Source of the DNA: Polyangiaceae bacterium | GTDB lineage: Bacteria; Myxococcota_A; Polyangia; Polyangiales; Polyangiaceae | DNA: 32,834 nucleotides | Direction: 5' to 3' | Assembly: GCA_022842465.1 (NCBI GenBank) | Contig: JALHPN010000091.1 | Span: forward strand, 1-32,834 | Part shown: one piece after another, positions 1 to 8,000 of the stretch | Layout of the letters: each line of letters begins with the position of its first letter | Position numbering within the stretch: position 1 is the first letter of the stretch | The notes under the pieces: generated by a model | Databases searched by the model: none | Told to the model about the DNA's origin: nothing | What the model saw: only the letters and a program-made list of their open reading frames with translations | Translations under genes and position numbers: made by a program

Positions 1-1500
1 GCGCCCGCGCCCGCACCCGTGCCCGCACCCGCACCCCCCAACGACGCCTTCTTCGACGTCTCGGCCCTCCGCGCGCGCGCCGCCGCCCGTCCCGATCCCG
101 ACGCGCCTGCCGCTTCCCCCTCCGATCTCCGGCACGCGCGCCCGCCGACCCCGCTCGCCTCGCCGCGTGGGCGCGCCCGCCGCGCGTCTCTCCCGACGTC
201 GCTCGTCGCGTCCGGCGCCCTCCTCCTCTTCGTCGCCCTCCTCTCACTCTTCCTCGCGGCCCCCTTCTTCATCCGCCGCGCCGTCACCGAGCGCTCCCAG
301 GCCCTCGGCCTCGACGTCTCCGTCTCGGCCGTCTCCCTCTCCTTCGACGGCGTCACCCTCCGCGACGTCGTCGTCCGCGCCGTCGACGCCCCGAATGTCG
401 TCGTCCGAGCGAGCGCGGTCCGGACTCACGGGCTCTCGACCGCGGACGTCCGCGCGGAGGACGTCGCGATCGACGTCGCGGGCGGCATCGCCGACGTCGC
501 GGCCAGCCTCGACCGCGTCCACGGGCGCCTCGAGGCGGGGGCCGGCCTGCCGGCGAGCACCTCGTCTCGTCTCGCCGTCGTCCGCGGGCGCGTCGCCTGG
601 AAGGGCATCGTCGGCGAGGGGTCGATCCTCTCCGCCGAAGGCGCAGGCTTCCAGCTCGACCAGCACCCTCGCGATCCCAAGGAGGCGCGCCGTCTTGCGC
701 AAGGTATCGCCGCCGCGGGCGGTCCCCCGAGGGCGACCCCGTCGGCCCCCTTCGTCGTGGCCGTCGCGGGCGCCGCCGAGCGCCTCTCGATCCGCACCGC
801 GCGCGGCACGATAGGCCCATGGAGCGGCTCGTTCCACGTCGACGGGGCGTCGAATCGCGCCCGCCTGCTCTTCGACCCCGCGGTGCCCGACGGCCCGAGC
901 GCGCTCTACGTGTGGGGCCCCGCCACGGAGGATCAGCTCACCGTGAACGTGCCGCGCGTCCCGCTCGCGACGATCGGGATCCCCCTCGAGGTCGTCGGCC
1001 TCGACCGAGGCGCGTCCCCCGAGATCGAGGCGCACATCGAGACCCACGTCCTGCCCGCGGGACGGCTCGAGGCGACGGCGAAGATCGACGTGCTCGGCAT
1101 GAAGGTGCCCGGCGGCCGCGCGCCGGTCGACGTCCGCGTCGACGCGCGCGCAGGCGGCGTCCCCGATGGTCCGCTCGCTCTCGAGAGGGCGACCGCGAGC
1201 GTGGGCCCCTTCGTGGCCAACGTCACCGGCAGCGTCGAGCTCCGGCTCGCCGGCCTCCGCGTCGACACGGCGTGGAAGGTGAGCCCGATCCCGTGCGTGC
1301 AGTTCGCGCGCTCCGAGGCCCGCGCCCTCGGGCCGCTCGCGGTCGCGCTCCACGGCCTCGGCGAGGTGACGGGCGCCGCGCGTGTGACCGGTACCGCGCA
1401 AGCGAGCGGCTCGTTCGTCCTCGACACGAGCGCAGAAGAGCCCGTCGTCCTCCACGCGAAGACGAAGGAGACGTGCGGGCTCAGCCTCTTCGGGTGGTAG
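1..1500 (+). CDS. AsmA/TamB-like membrane-anchored protein (5' end may lie outside window)
   Basis: The frame is already open at base 1 (Ala-Pro repeats), so the true start may lie upstream; the first start codon inside the window is GTG at 19, giving 493 residues. Counted from there, residues 1-58 are Pro/Ala/Arg-rich and probably cytoplasmic. Residues 60-85 form one strong membrane helix. The remaining ~400 residues alternate short hydrophobic and polar stretches, as expected for exported beta-rich protein. Just after the helix comes a pattern like GLDVSVSAVSLSFDGVTLRD, typical of the N-terminal region of AsmA-type proteins, which are anchored in the inner membrane, extend into the periplasm and are linked to lipid transport or outer-membrane assembly. 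It is much shorter than TamB. The family call rests on architecture and this local pattern only; the function is unproven. Confidence 0.6.
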   Translation, partial: APAPAPVPAPAPPNDAFFDVSALRARAAARPDPDAPAASPSDLRHARPPTPLASPRGRARRASLPTSLVASGALLLFVALLSLFLAAPFFIRRAVTERSQALGLDVSVSAVSLSFDGVTLRDVVVRAVDAPNVVVRASAVRTHGLSTADVRAEDVAIDVAGGIADVAASLDRVHGRLEAGAGLPASTSSRLAVVRGRVAWKGIVGEGSILSAEGAGFQLDQHPRDPKEARRLAQGIAAAGGPPRATPSAPFVVAVAGAAERLSIRTARGTIGPWSGSFHVDGASNRARLLFDPAVPDGPSALYVWGPATEDQLTVNVPRVPLATIGIPLEVVGLDRGASPEIEAHIETHVLPAGRLEATAKIDVLGMKVPGGRAPVDVRVDARAGGVPDGPLALERATASVGPFVANVTGSVELRLAGLRVDTAWKVSPIPCVQFARSEARALGPLAVALHGLGEVTGAARVTGTAQASGSFVLDTSAEEPVVLHAKTKETCGLSLFGW

Positions 1501-1512
1501 CGGCGGTAACGC

Positions 1513-1541
1513 TGGTCAGACGGCTCCTTTCCCGCTAGAAC
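1513..1541 (+). promoter_or_regulatory. Promoter-like element for the 1551 gene
   Basis: TGGTCA (1513-1518) and TAGAAC (1536-1541) each match four of six bases of the -35 and -10 consensus and are 17 bp apart. The -10 ends 9 nt before the ATG at 1551, so a transcript from it would have almost no leader. Confidence 0.4.
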
Positions 1542-1550
1542 CCGCCCGCC

Positions 1551-1769
1551 ATGCGTGGATTCCTCTCCCCCGCCCTCCGTTCCCAGCTCTCCGACACCCA
1601 GAGCGGGTTCCAGAAGCTCTCGCGGCACCGCCGCGCTCACCTCGCGAAGGCCGCCTCGACGACCCTCGTGAAGGCGTCGCAGTGGGCGCGCGGCGAGGCC
1701 GTCGCGGCCGACGTCGCGACCGCCCTCGAGACGCAGGTGAAGGCGCACCTCGCCAAGATCAGGGCCTGA
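1551..1769 (+). CDS. Small protein of unknown function (72 aa)
   Basis: Begins with ATG and encodes a basic, largely alpha-helical protein with regularly spaced Ala, Leu and Lys over residues 20-70. No signal peptide, membrane segment, cysteine or recognised motif is visible. There is no good Shine-Dalgarno sequence; a -10-like TAGAAC ends 9 nt before the ATG, which fits a leaderless message. It is convergent with serC, and both stop codons lie inside one inverted repeat. I do not recognise a family. The start and frame are plausible because this is the only frame with normal amino-acid composition in a gap between two genes. Confidence 0.55.
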   Translation: MRGFLSPALRSQLSDTQSGFQKLSRHRRAHLAKAASTTLVKASQWARGEAVAADVATALETQVKAHLAKIRA

Positions 1770-1800
1770 CGGCCTCGCGTCTCGCGGGCGCGTCCGTCAG
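1766..1800. terminator. Inverted repeat between convergent genes, possible shared terminator
   Basis: CTGACGG (1766-1772) and CCGTCAG (1794-1800) are perfect 7-bp arms. The TGA of the 72-residue gene (1767-1769) and the TGA of serC (1797-1799, read on minus) lie at equivalent positions in the two arms. The loop contains a further CGCG-TCT-CGCG hairpin. There is no U tract on either strand, so intrinsic termination would be weak. Confidence 0.35.
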
Positions 1801-2918
1801 CCTTTGCTCTTCGCGAAGTCCTTCATGAAGGACGCGAGCGCCGCGACCCACGCGGGCTCGACGGCATTGTAGAGCGACGCGCGGATCCCGCCGAGCGCGC
1901 GATGGCCCTTGAGGCCGATCATGCGCTCGCCCTCCGCCTCCTTCAGGAACGCGGCCTCGAGATCGGGCTTCGGCAGCCGGAAGACGACGTTCATCACCGA
2001 CCGCGAGCTCCGCTCGACGGGACACGTGTAGAAGCCGCCCGACGCGTCGATCGCCTCGTACAGGGTGTCGGCCTTCGCGCGGTTCCGCGCCTCGATCGCG
2101 TCGATGCCTCCCTCCGCCTCGAACCAGGCGAGCGTGTTCCGCACGAGGTAGATGCCGAAGGTCGGCGGCGTGTTGAGGAGCGAGCTCGTCTCCGCGTGGG
2201 CGCGGAGCTGGAAGATCTGCGGCAGATCCCTTCGACCACGCTCGACGAGATCCTTCCGGACGACGACGATCGTGACGCCGCTCGGTCCGATGTTCTTCTG
2301 CGCGCCGGCGTAGACGAGCCCGAAGCGGCGTACGTCGACGCGCCGGCCGAGGATGTCGCTCGACATGTCGCAGACGAGCGGCACCCCCGGGACCTCCGGG
2401 AACGGCTCGCCGTCGTAGGGCGACGCGAGCTGGAGACCGTGGATCGTCTCGTTGCTCGTGACGTGGACGTAGGCGGCCCTCTCCGAGAGGGCGAGCTCCT
2501 CCCGGCGGGCGACGCGCCGGTACGCGCCGTCCACGGCCGTCGTCGCGGCCACGTTGACGTCGCCGACGCCGAGGCTCGCGGCCGCGCGCGCTTCCGCGAC
2601 GGCCTTCTCTCCCCAGGCGCCGCAGACGACGTAGTCCGCGACGCTCCCCTTCGGGAGCAGGTTCATCGGGAGCGTCGCGAACATCATCGTCGCGCCGCCT
2701 TGGAGGAAGAGGATCTCGTAGTCGTCCGGCACCGCGAGGTGCTTCTTGACGAGAGCCATCGCCTCGAAGTGGACGGCCTCGTAGACCTTGCCGCGGTGGC
2801 TCTGCTCCATCACGCTCATGCCCGAGCCCGCGAAGTCGAGGAGCTCCTCGCGCGCGCGTTCGAGGGCGGAGACGGGAAGAGCGGCGGGCCCGGCACTGAA
2901 GTTCATCGCACGGCTCAT
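1797..2918 (-). CDS. serC: Phosphoserine aminotransferase
   Basis: A PLP-dependent class V aminotransferase converting 3-phosphohydroxypyruvate and glutamate to phosphoserine and 2-oxoglutarate (serine synthesis; the enzyme also serves pyridoxal phosphate synthesis in some bacteria). The 373 residues match the usual SerC length of about 360. The N-terminal NFSAGPAALP, the SGMSVMEQSHRG block near residue 31, the phosphate-binding FLQGGATMMF near 71 and the PLP lysine in GAQKNIGPSG (Lys208) are all present. The ATG at 2918 is chosen; a second Met four codons on is possible. Promoter-like TAGAGT ends 9 nt before the start. No serA or serB is adjacent. It diverges from the lipoprotein gene at 2948 with only 29 bp between the two start codons. 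Confidence 0.95.
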   Translation of the reverse strand: MSRAMNFSAGPAALPVSALERAREELLDFAGSGMSVMEQSHRGKVYEAVHFEAMALVKKHLAVPDDYEILFLQGGATMMFATLPMNLLPKGSVADYVVCGAWGEKAVAEARAAASLGVGDVNVAATTAVDGAYRRVARREELALSERAAYVHVTSNETIHGLQLASPYDGEPFPEVPGVPLVCDMSSDILGRRVDVRRFGLVYAGAQKNIGPSGVTIVVVRKDLVERGRRDLPQIFQLRAHAETSSLLNTPPTFGIYLVRNTLAWFEAEGGIDAIEARNRAKADTLYEAIDASGGFYTCPVERSSRSVMNVVFRLPKPDLEAAFLKEAEGERMIGLKGHRALGGIRASLYNAVEPAWVAALASFMKDFAKSKG

Positions 2919-2927
2919 GTCAGGCCC

Positions 2928-2937
2928 ACTCTAGCGC
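2928..2937. promoter_or_regulatory. Shared divergent -10-like element (serC / lipoprotein)
   Basis: The palindrome CTAG (2931-2934) lies in the 29-bp gap. Read on minus it gives TAGAGT (2933-2928), ending 9 nt before the serC ATG. Read on plus it gives TAGCGC (2932-2937), ending 10 nt before the ATG at 2948. No convincing -35 is seen on either side. Two leaderless transcripts could start from one symmetrical site. Confidence 0.35.
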
Positions 2938-2947
2938 CTTTGCCGGT

Positions 2948-3274
2948 ATGCTGCGCATCGCGATGATCGTGTCGCGCGCGCTCTCCACGGCCTCCCTCGC
3001 GCTCCTCTTCGCCTGCAACGGCAAGGGGACGACGGCGGAGTGCACGCAGGCGCTCGACAAGTACCTCGACATGACGATCGCGGGAGAGGCGACCCTCGCG
3101 GACCTCTCTCCCGAGCAAGAGCGCGCGGCCCGCGAGATGAAGAAAGCGCTCAGGAAGAACGAGCCGAGCTACCGTCGCGTGACCGAACAGTGCGAGTCTA
3201 CGGTCACGAAGCGCGAGCTCCGCTGCGCCATGAAGGCCCCTACCCCGGAGACCTGGCAAGCATGTTTCGACTGA
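2948..3274 (+). CDS. Small lipoprotein of unknown function
   Basis: A 108-residue protein with a short basic N-terminus, a hydrophobic stretch (residues 8-20) and a lipobox-like LLFAC, predicting lipid attachment at Cys23. The mature part is charged and helical and has three further cysteines (in AECTQ, EQCES and the C-terminal RCAMKAPTPETWQACFD), which could form disulfides in the periplasm. Similar small Cys-containing lipoproteins ending in a TPETWQAC-like motif are, to my recollection, common in myxobacteria, but I cannot name a function. The ATG at 2948 is the only start giving the signal sequence. The end overlaps the next gene by 13 bp, which suggests co-transcription. Confidence 0.7.
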   Translation: MLRIAMIVSRALSTASLALLFACNGKGTTAECTQALDKYLDMTIAGEATLADLSPEQERAAREMKKALRKNEPSYRRVTEQCESTVTKRELRCAMKAPTPETWQACFD

Positions 3275-4089
3275 CTGCGTCCCCCCTTCCCTCCTCTCTC
3301 CTCGCGCTCCTCGTCACGGCGTCGCTCTCCGCGGGGGCGGGCGCGTGCGGCGGCAACAAGGAGCCGCCGAAGACCCCCGACAAGGCGGACGCGAAGGCCG
3401 ACGGCGACGCCGCGGAGGGCGATGCGACGGCAGGCGACGCGAAGGCCGACGGCGACGCGAAGGCCGACGGCGACGGCAAGAAGAAGGACGAGTGCTTCGG
3501 GTTCGAGATCGGCAACCTCGACGAGCTGCTCTCGAAGAGCGCGTGCGAGGAGCCCGGGGTGAAGCCCGACAGCCTCCCTCCCCTCGATCTCAAGGGCAAG
3601 CTCGAGGTCACCGTCACCTCGAGCCCGACGAAGGTCGCGCCCGGGGGGAAGGCCGACCTGATCGTCTCGTACACGAACAAGTCGAAGGAGCCGCTCACGC
3701 TCCACTTCCGGATCGATCCGGTCGCGCGCTTCGAGGTCGAGGCGTACGACGCGAAGAAGAACCAGCGCGTGGACATGCCCGGCGGCAAGCCTCCGCCGGC
3801 GCCGAAGGGGGCGACGCCGCCCCCGCCGAGCGAGGCGAAGTCCGCCCGCGTGACGCTCGCGCCGAACGGCAGCGCGCGCGCGAAGATCGCCTGGGAGGCC
3901 GTGAAGACGAAGTGGGCGCCCGAGAAGGTGAAGGGCTCCGCCCCGGAGCGCGGTTATCCGCGTAGCCCGGCCGGTCCTCTCGGCAAGGGCAAGGTCGTCG
4001 TGAAGGTCGTGACGCCGCTCATCGGCGTGAACGAAGGCGGGGAGAAGGAGCTCACGATCCCGAAGGTCGAGCTCGAGATCGGCGGATGA
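3262..4089 (+). CDS. Lipoprotein-like secreted protein with charged repeat linker
   Basis: The frame is open further upstream, but ATG 3262 (MFRLTAS...) starts a clear signal peptide ending in SLSAGAGAC, a weak lipobox (Ala at -3) with candidate lipidated Cys at about residue 29. Residues ~34-75 are a low-complexity Asp/Ala/Lys/Gly linker built from an 18-bp DNA repeat. The C-terminal ~180 residues look like one or two Ig-like beta domains (VTVTSSPTKVAPGGKADLIV, then TNKSKEPLTLHFRID), similar to proteins that describe relative strength of cell-envelope beta-sandwiches, with a Pro-rich insertion. The function is unknown. It overlaps the preceding lipoprotein by 13 bp and fmt by 4 bp (ATGA), so it is probably in one operon with them. 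275 residues. Confidence 0.75.
   Translation: MFRLTASPLPSSLLALLVTASLSAGAGACGGNKEPPKTPDKADAKADGDAAEGDATAGDAKADGDAKADGDGKKKDECFGFEIGNLDELLSKSACEEPGVKPDSLPPLDLKGKLEVTVTSSPTKVAPGGKADLIVSYTNKSKEPLTLHFRIDPVARFEVEAYDAKKNQRVDMPGGKPPPAPKGATPPPPSEAKSARVTLAPNGSARAKIAWEAVKTKWAPEKVKGSAPERGYPRSPAGPLGKGKVVVKVVTPLIGVNEGGEKELTIPKVELEIGG
3388..3471 (+). repeat. 18-bp in-frame repeat, three identical copies
   Basis: GACGCGAAGGCCGACGGC occurs at 3388-3405, 3436-3453 and 3454-3471; the last two copies are directly adjacent. It encodes DAKADG in the acidic/basic linker of the lipoprotein. Copy-number change would alter linker length without a frameshift. Confidence 0.9.
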
Positions 4090-5030
4090 GCGAGCGCTTC
4101 CGCGCCGTCTTCATGGGCACCCCGCAGTTCGCGGTGCCGTGCCTCGAAGCCCTCGTCGACATCGCGGAGGTCGCCGCGGTCGTCTGCCAGCCCGATCGTC
4201 CGGCGGGCCGCGGGCTCGAGCTCACCGCGCCGCCCGTGAAGGCGCGCGCGCTCGAGCTCGGCCTCACCGTCGTCCAGCCGACGAAGCTCAGGACGGGGGA
4301 GTTCGCCGCGTGGCTCCGCGAGCAGGCGGTGGACGTCGCGCTGGTCGTCGCGTACGGGCGCATCCTCCCGAAGGACGTCCTCGACGCTCCGCGGCTCGGC
4401 TGCGTGAACGTGCACGCCTCGCTCCTCCCGAAGTACCGCGGCGCGGCGCCCATCACGTGGGCCGTCGTCCACGGTGAAGCGGAGACCGGCATAACGCTCA
4501 TGAAGATGGACGAAGGCATGGACACGGGCGACGTGCTCGAGCCCTTCGCGACCCCGATCGACCCGGACGAGACGGCCGGCGAGCTCTCCGATCGGCTCGC
4601 CGCGCTCGGGGCGCTGGCGGTCCGACGCGGGCTCCCGAAGCTCGTCGGAGGCGGCTACACGCCGATCCCGCAAGAGCACGCGAAGGCGACGGCGGCCCCG
4701 CTCCTGAAGAAGGAAGACGGTCGGATCTCGTTCGCGAAGTCGGCCCGCGCCGTCCACGATCACGTGCGAGGGATGACGCCGTGGCCCGGCGCGTTCACCA
4801 CCCTGGGCGGCAAGACGGTGAAGGTCCACGCGACGCACGTAGCCTCCGTCCCCGAGGGCGACGCCGCGCCCGGCACGGTCGTCTTCGCCGACAAGACGCG
4901 CGTCCTCGTCGCCTGCGCGGAGCGCGGTGTCGAGCTCGCACGCGTCCAGCTCGAGGGCAAGAAGGCCGTGACCGGCGCGGAGTGGTTCATGGGCCGCGGG
5001 GTGAAGCCCGGAGACGTGCTCGGCAGCTGA
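4086..5030 (+). CDS. fmt: Methionyl-tRNA formyltransferase
   Basis: Transfers a formyl group from 10-formyl-tetrahydrofolate to Met-tRNA(fMet) before translation initiation. At 314 residues it has the normal Fmt length. The N-terminal Rossmann start (VFMGTPQFAVPCLEAL), the folate/catalytic block NVHASLLPKYRGAAPI with the conserved Asn and His, and the downstream GITLMKMDEGMDTGDVL with the catalytic Asp are intact. A C-terminal OB-like domain follows from about residue 205. The ATG overlaps the stop of the upstream lipoprotein gene (ATGA), implying translational coupling. The usual partner def (peptide deformylase) is not adjacent; the neighbours are lipoproteins and lhr. Confidence 0.95.
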   Translation: MSERFRAVFMGTPQFAVPCLEALVDIAEVAAVVCQPDRPAGRGLELTAPPVKARALELGLTVVQPTKLRTGEFAAWLREQAVDVALVVAYGRILPKDVLDAPRLGCVNVHASLLPKYRGAAPITWAVVHGEAETGITLMKMDEGMDTGDVLEPFATPIDPDETAGELSDRLAALGALAVRRGLPKLVGGGYTPIPQEHAKATAAPLLKKEDGRISFAKSARAVHDHVRGMTPWPGAFTTLGGKTVKVHATHVASVPEGDAAPGTVVFADKTRVLVACAERGVELARVQLEGKKAVTGAEWFMGRGVKPGDVLGS

Positions 5031-5086
5031 CGCCTCCGTGTAGAGCTTGCATTCTCCGAGGCGCGAGCGACATTGGTGAGCTGCCC

Positions 5087-8000
5087 ATGGCAGCGCGCCC
5101 CGCCCGACCCCCGCCGCCGCGCGAAGATCCGCTGGCCGCGTTCCACCCGGCGGTCGGCGCGTGGTTCCGCGACGCGCTCGGGGCGCCCACCCCCGTGCAA
5201 GCGCGAGCGTGGCCTCGCATCGCCGCAGGCGAGACGACGCTCCTCCTCGCGCCGACGGGCTCGGGCAAGACACTCGCCGCGTTCCTCGCGACGCTCGACC
5301 GGCTCGCACGATCGCCGGACCCTTCCCCACGCGAGCGCTTGCGCGTCCTCTACGTGTCGCCGCTCAAGGCGCTCGCGGTCGACATCGAACGCAACCTCCG
5401 CGCGCCGCTCGCCGGGATCAGCGAGGCGGCGGGGCTGCTCGGGCACCGCCTCCGTCGGATCGAGGCCGCGGTGCGGACCGGAGACACGCCGGCGGCGGAG
5501 CGCGCGCGGATGCTCCGCGCGCCGCCGGACGTGCTCATCACGACGCCCGAGTCGCTCTACCTGATGCTGACGTCGCAGCAGCGCGCGCTGCTCACGTCCG
5601 TCGACACGGTCATCGTCGACGAGATCCACCAGATGGCGGCGAGCAAGCGCGGCGCGCACCTGTTCCTCTCGCTCGAGCGACTCGAGGCGCTCCGGGGGGG
5701 CCTCGGCGTGCAGCGCATCGGGCTCTCCGCGACGCAGAAGCCTCTCGACGAGATCGCGCGCCTCCTCGGCGGCTTCGATACCCACGGGAAGTCGTTCCGG
5801 CAGAGGCCCGTCGCGATCGTGGACGCGTCGGCGAAGAAGGTGCTCTCCATCACGGTCGAGGTGCCGCCGCCCGTCGCTGCGCCGCTTCCGCAGGCCCCGA
5901 CGAAGGCGCCGGTCCTCGAGCTGGAGGACGGCGCCCTCGAGCTCGAAGGCTTCGAGGAGATCGTCTCGAGCATCGCGGAGGAGGCGGCCGAGGGGAAGAG
6001 CGTGTGGCCGTCGGTGCACGCGCGCCTCGTGGAGCGCATCCGCCAAGCGCGCTCCACGATGATCTTCGTGAACAGCCGCCGGCTCTCCGAGCGGCTCGCG
6101 ACGGCCCTCAACGAGGCAGCGGGCGAAGAGCTCGCGCTCTCGCACCACGGGTCGGTCGCGAAGGAGGCCCGGAGCGCGATCGAAGAACGCCTCAAGGCGG
6201 GGACTTTGCCCGCGATCGTCGCGACGTCGTCCCTCGAGCTCGGGATCGACATGGGCGCGGTCGATCAGGTCATCCAGGTGGAGGCGCCTCCGTCGGTCGC
6301 GTCGGGCATCCAGCGCATCGGGCGCGCGAGCCACCACGTCGGCGGCGTCCCGTCCGGTGTCCTCGTCCCGAAGCACAAGCACGACCTGCTCGCCTGCGCC
6401 GCGGCCTCGGCCGGGATCGAGGCGGGCGAGGTCGAGGAGACGTACTATCCGCGGAACCCGCTCGACGTCCTCGCGCAGCAGATCGTGGCGATCGCGGCGG
6501 TCGGCATCGCGCCGCCTCGCGACGCGCGAAGCGCGGTCGCCAAGCGCGCGCGGCAGCCGAAGCGGAGCGCGGCGGAGACCGAAGGTTCGCTCTCGCCCGA
6601 GGTCTCCGTCGAGGAGCTCTTCCGCCTCGTTCGACGCGCGGCGCCGTTCGCGGAGCTCCCCCGCGCGAGCTTCGACGGCGTGCTCGACATGCTCGCGGGC
6701 CGGTACCCGAGCGACGAGTTCGCCGATCTCCGGGCGCGCATCACGTGGGACCGCGTGAAGGGGACCGTCCGCGCCCGCGCCGGCGCGCAGCGGCTCGCGA
6801 TCTTGAACGGCGGCACGATCCCCGATCGCGGACTCTACGGGGTCTTCCTGAAGGACGGCTCGGGCGGCGAGGCGGACGCGTCGCGCGGCTCGAGCAAGGG
6901 CAAGCCCAGCCGGCGCGTGGGCGAGCTCGACGAGGAGATGGTGTTCGAGCTGCGCGAGGGCGAGGTGTTCCTCCTCGGCGCGTCGTCGTGGCGCGCGGAG
7001 GAGATCACGCGCGACCGCGTCCTCGTCACGCCCGCCGCCGGCCAACCCGGCAAGATGCCGTTCTGGCACGGCGATCGCGCCGGGCGCGCGATCGCCTTCG
7101 GGCGACGCATCGGCGCGCTCACGCGGCAGGTGGCGTCGAAGACCCCGCGCGACGCGAAGGTCCTCCTCCAGAAGGCGCACCACCTCGACACGCGCGCGGC
7201 CGATGACCTCGTCGCGTACATCCACGAGCAGAGGCAGACCACGGGCGCGGTGCCGTCCGACGAGGTCATCGTCGTCGAGCGCGTCCCCGACGAGCTCGGC
7301 GATCTCCGCATCTGCGTCTTGTCGCCCTTCGGGAGCCGCGTCCACGCCCCGTGGTCGATGGCGGTGCTCCGTCGCCTGAAGGAGGCGCGGGCCGGCGACA
7401 TCGAGGCGGTGTGGTCCGACGACGGGATGATCTTCCGCGTCCCGGGCGGCGAAGCCCCTCCCCCGCTCGAGCTCCTCTTCCCGACGCCAGAGGAGATCGA
7501 GGAGGCGGTCACGCGCGAGCTCGGCACGTCGTCGATGTTCGCGGCGCGCTTCCGGGAGGCCGCCGCCCGGGCGCTGCTCCTGCCACGCGCGATGATCGGC
7601 AAGCGGACGCCGCTCTGGGCCCAGCGAAAGCGCTCGGCGGATCTCCTCTCCGTCGCCTCGCAGTTCCCGTCCTTCCCGATCATCCTCGAGACGTACCGCG
7701 AGGTCCTCCGCGACGTGTTCGATCTGCCGTCGCTCGTCGAGCTCCTCCGCGCGGTCGAGCAGCGGAAGCTCCGCGTCGTCGACGTCGACACACGAACGCC
7801 TTCGCCGTTCGCGGGCTCGCTCCTCTTCTCGTTCGTCGGGAACTTCATCTACGACGAGGACGCACCTGCTGCCGAGCGCCGCGCGCAGGCCCTCACGATC
7901 GACCACGCGCAGCTCCGCGAGCTCCTCGGCGAGACGGAGCTCCGGAAGCTCCTCGATCCGGAGGTCATCGCCGAGCACGAGGCGCAGCTCCAGCGGCGCG

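Noticed and set aside
5031..5063. Inverted repeat CGCCTC/GAGGCG after fmt as terminator
   Set aside because: A 6-bp stem with a 21-nt loop and no U tract is expected by chance at this GC content.
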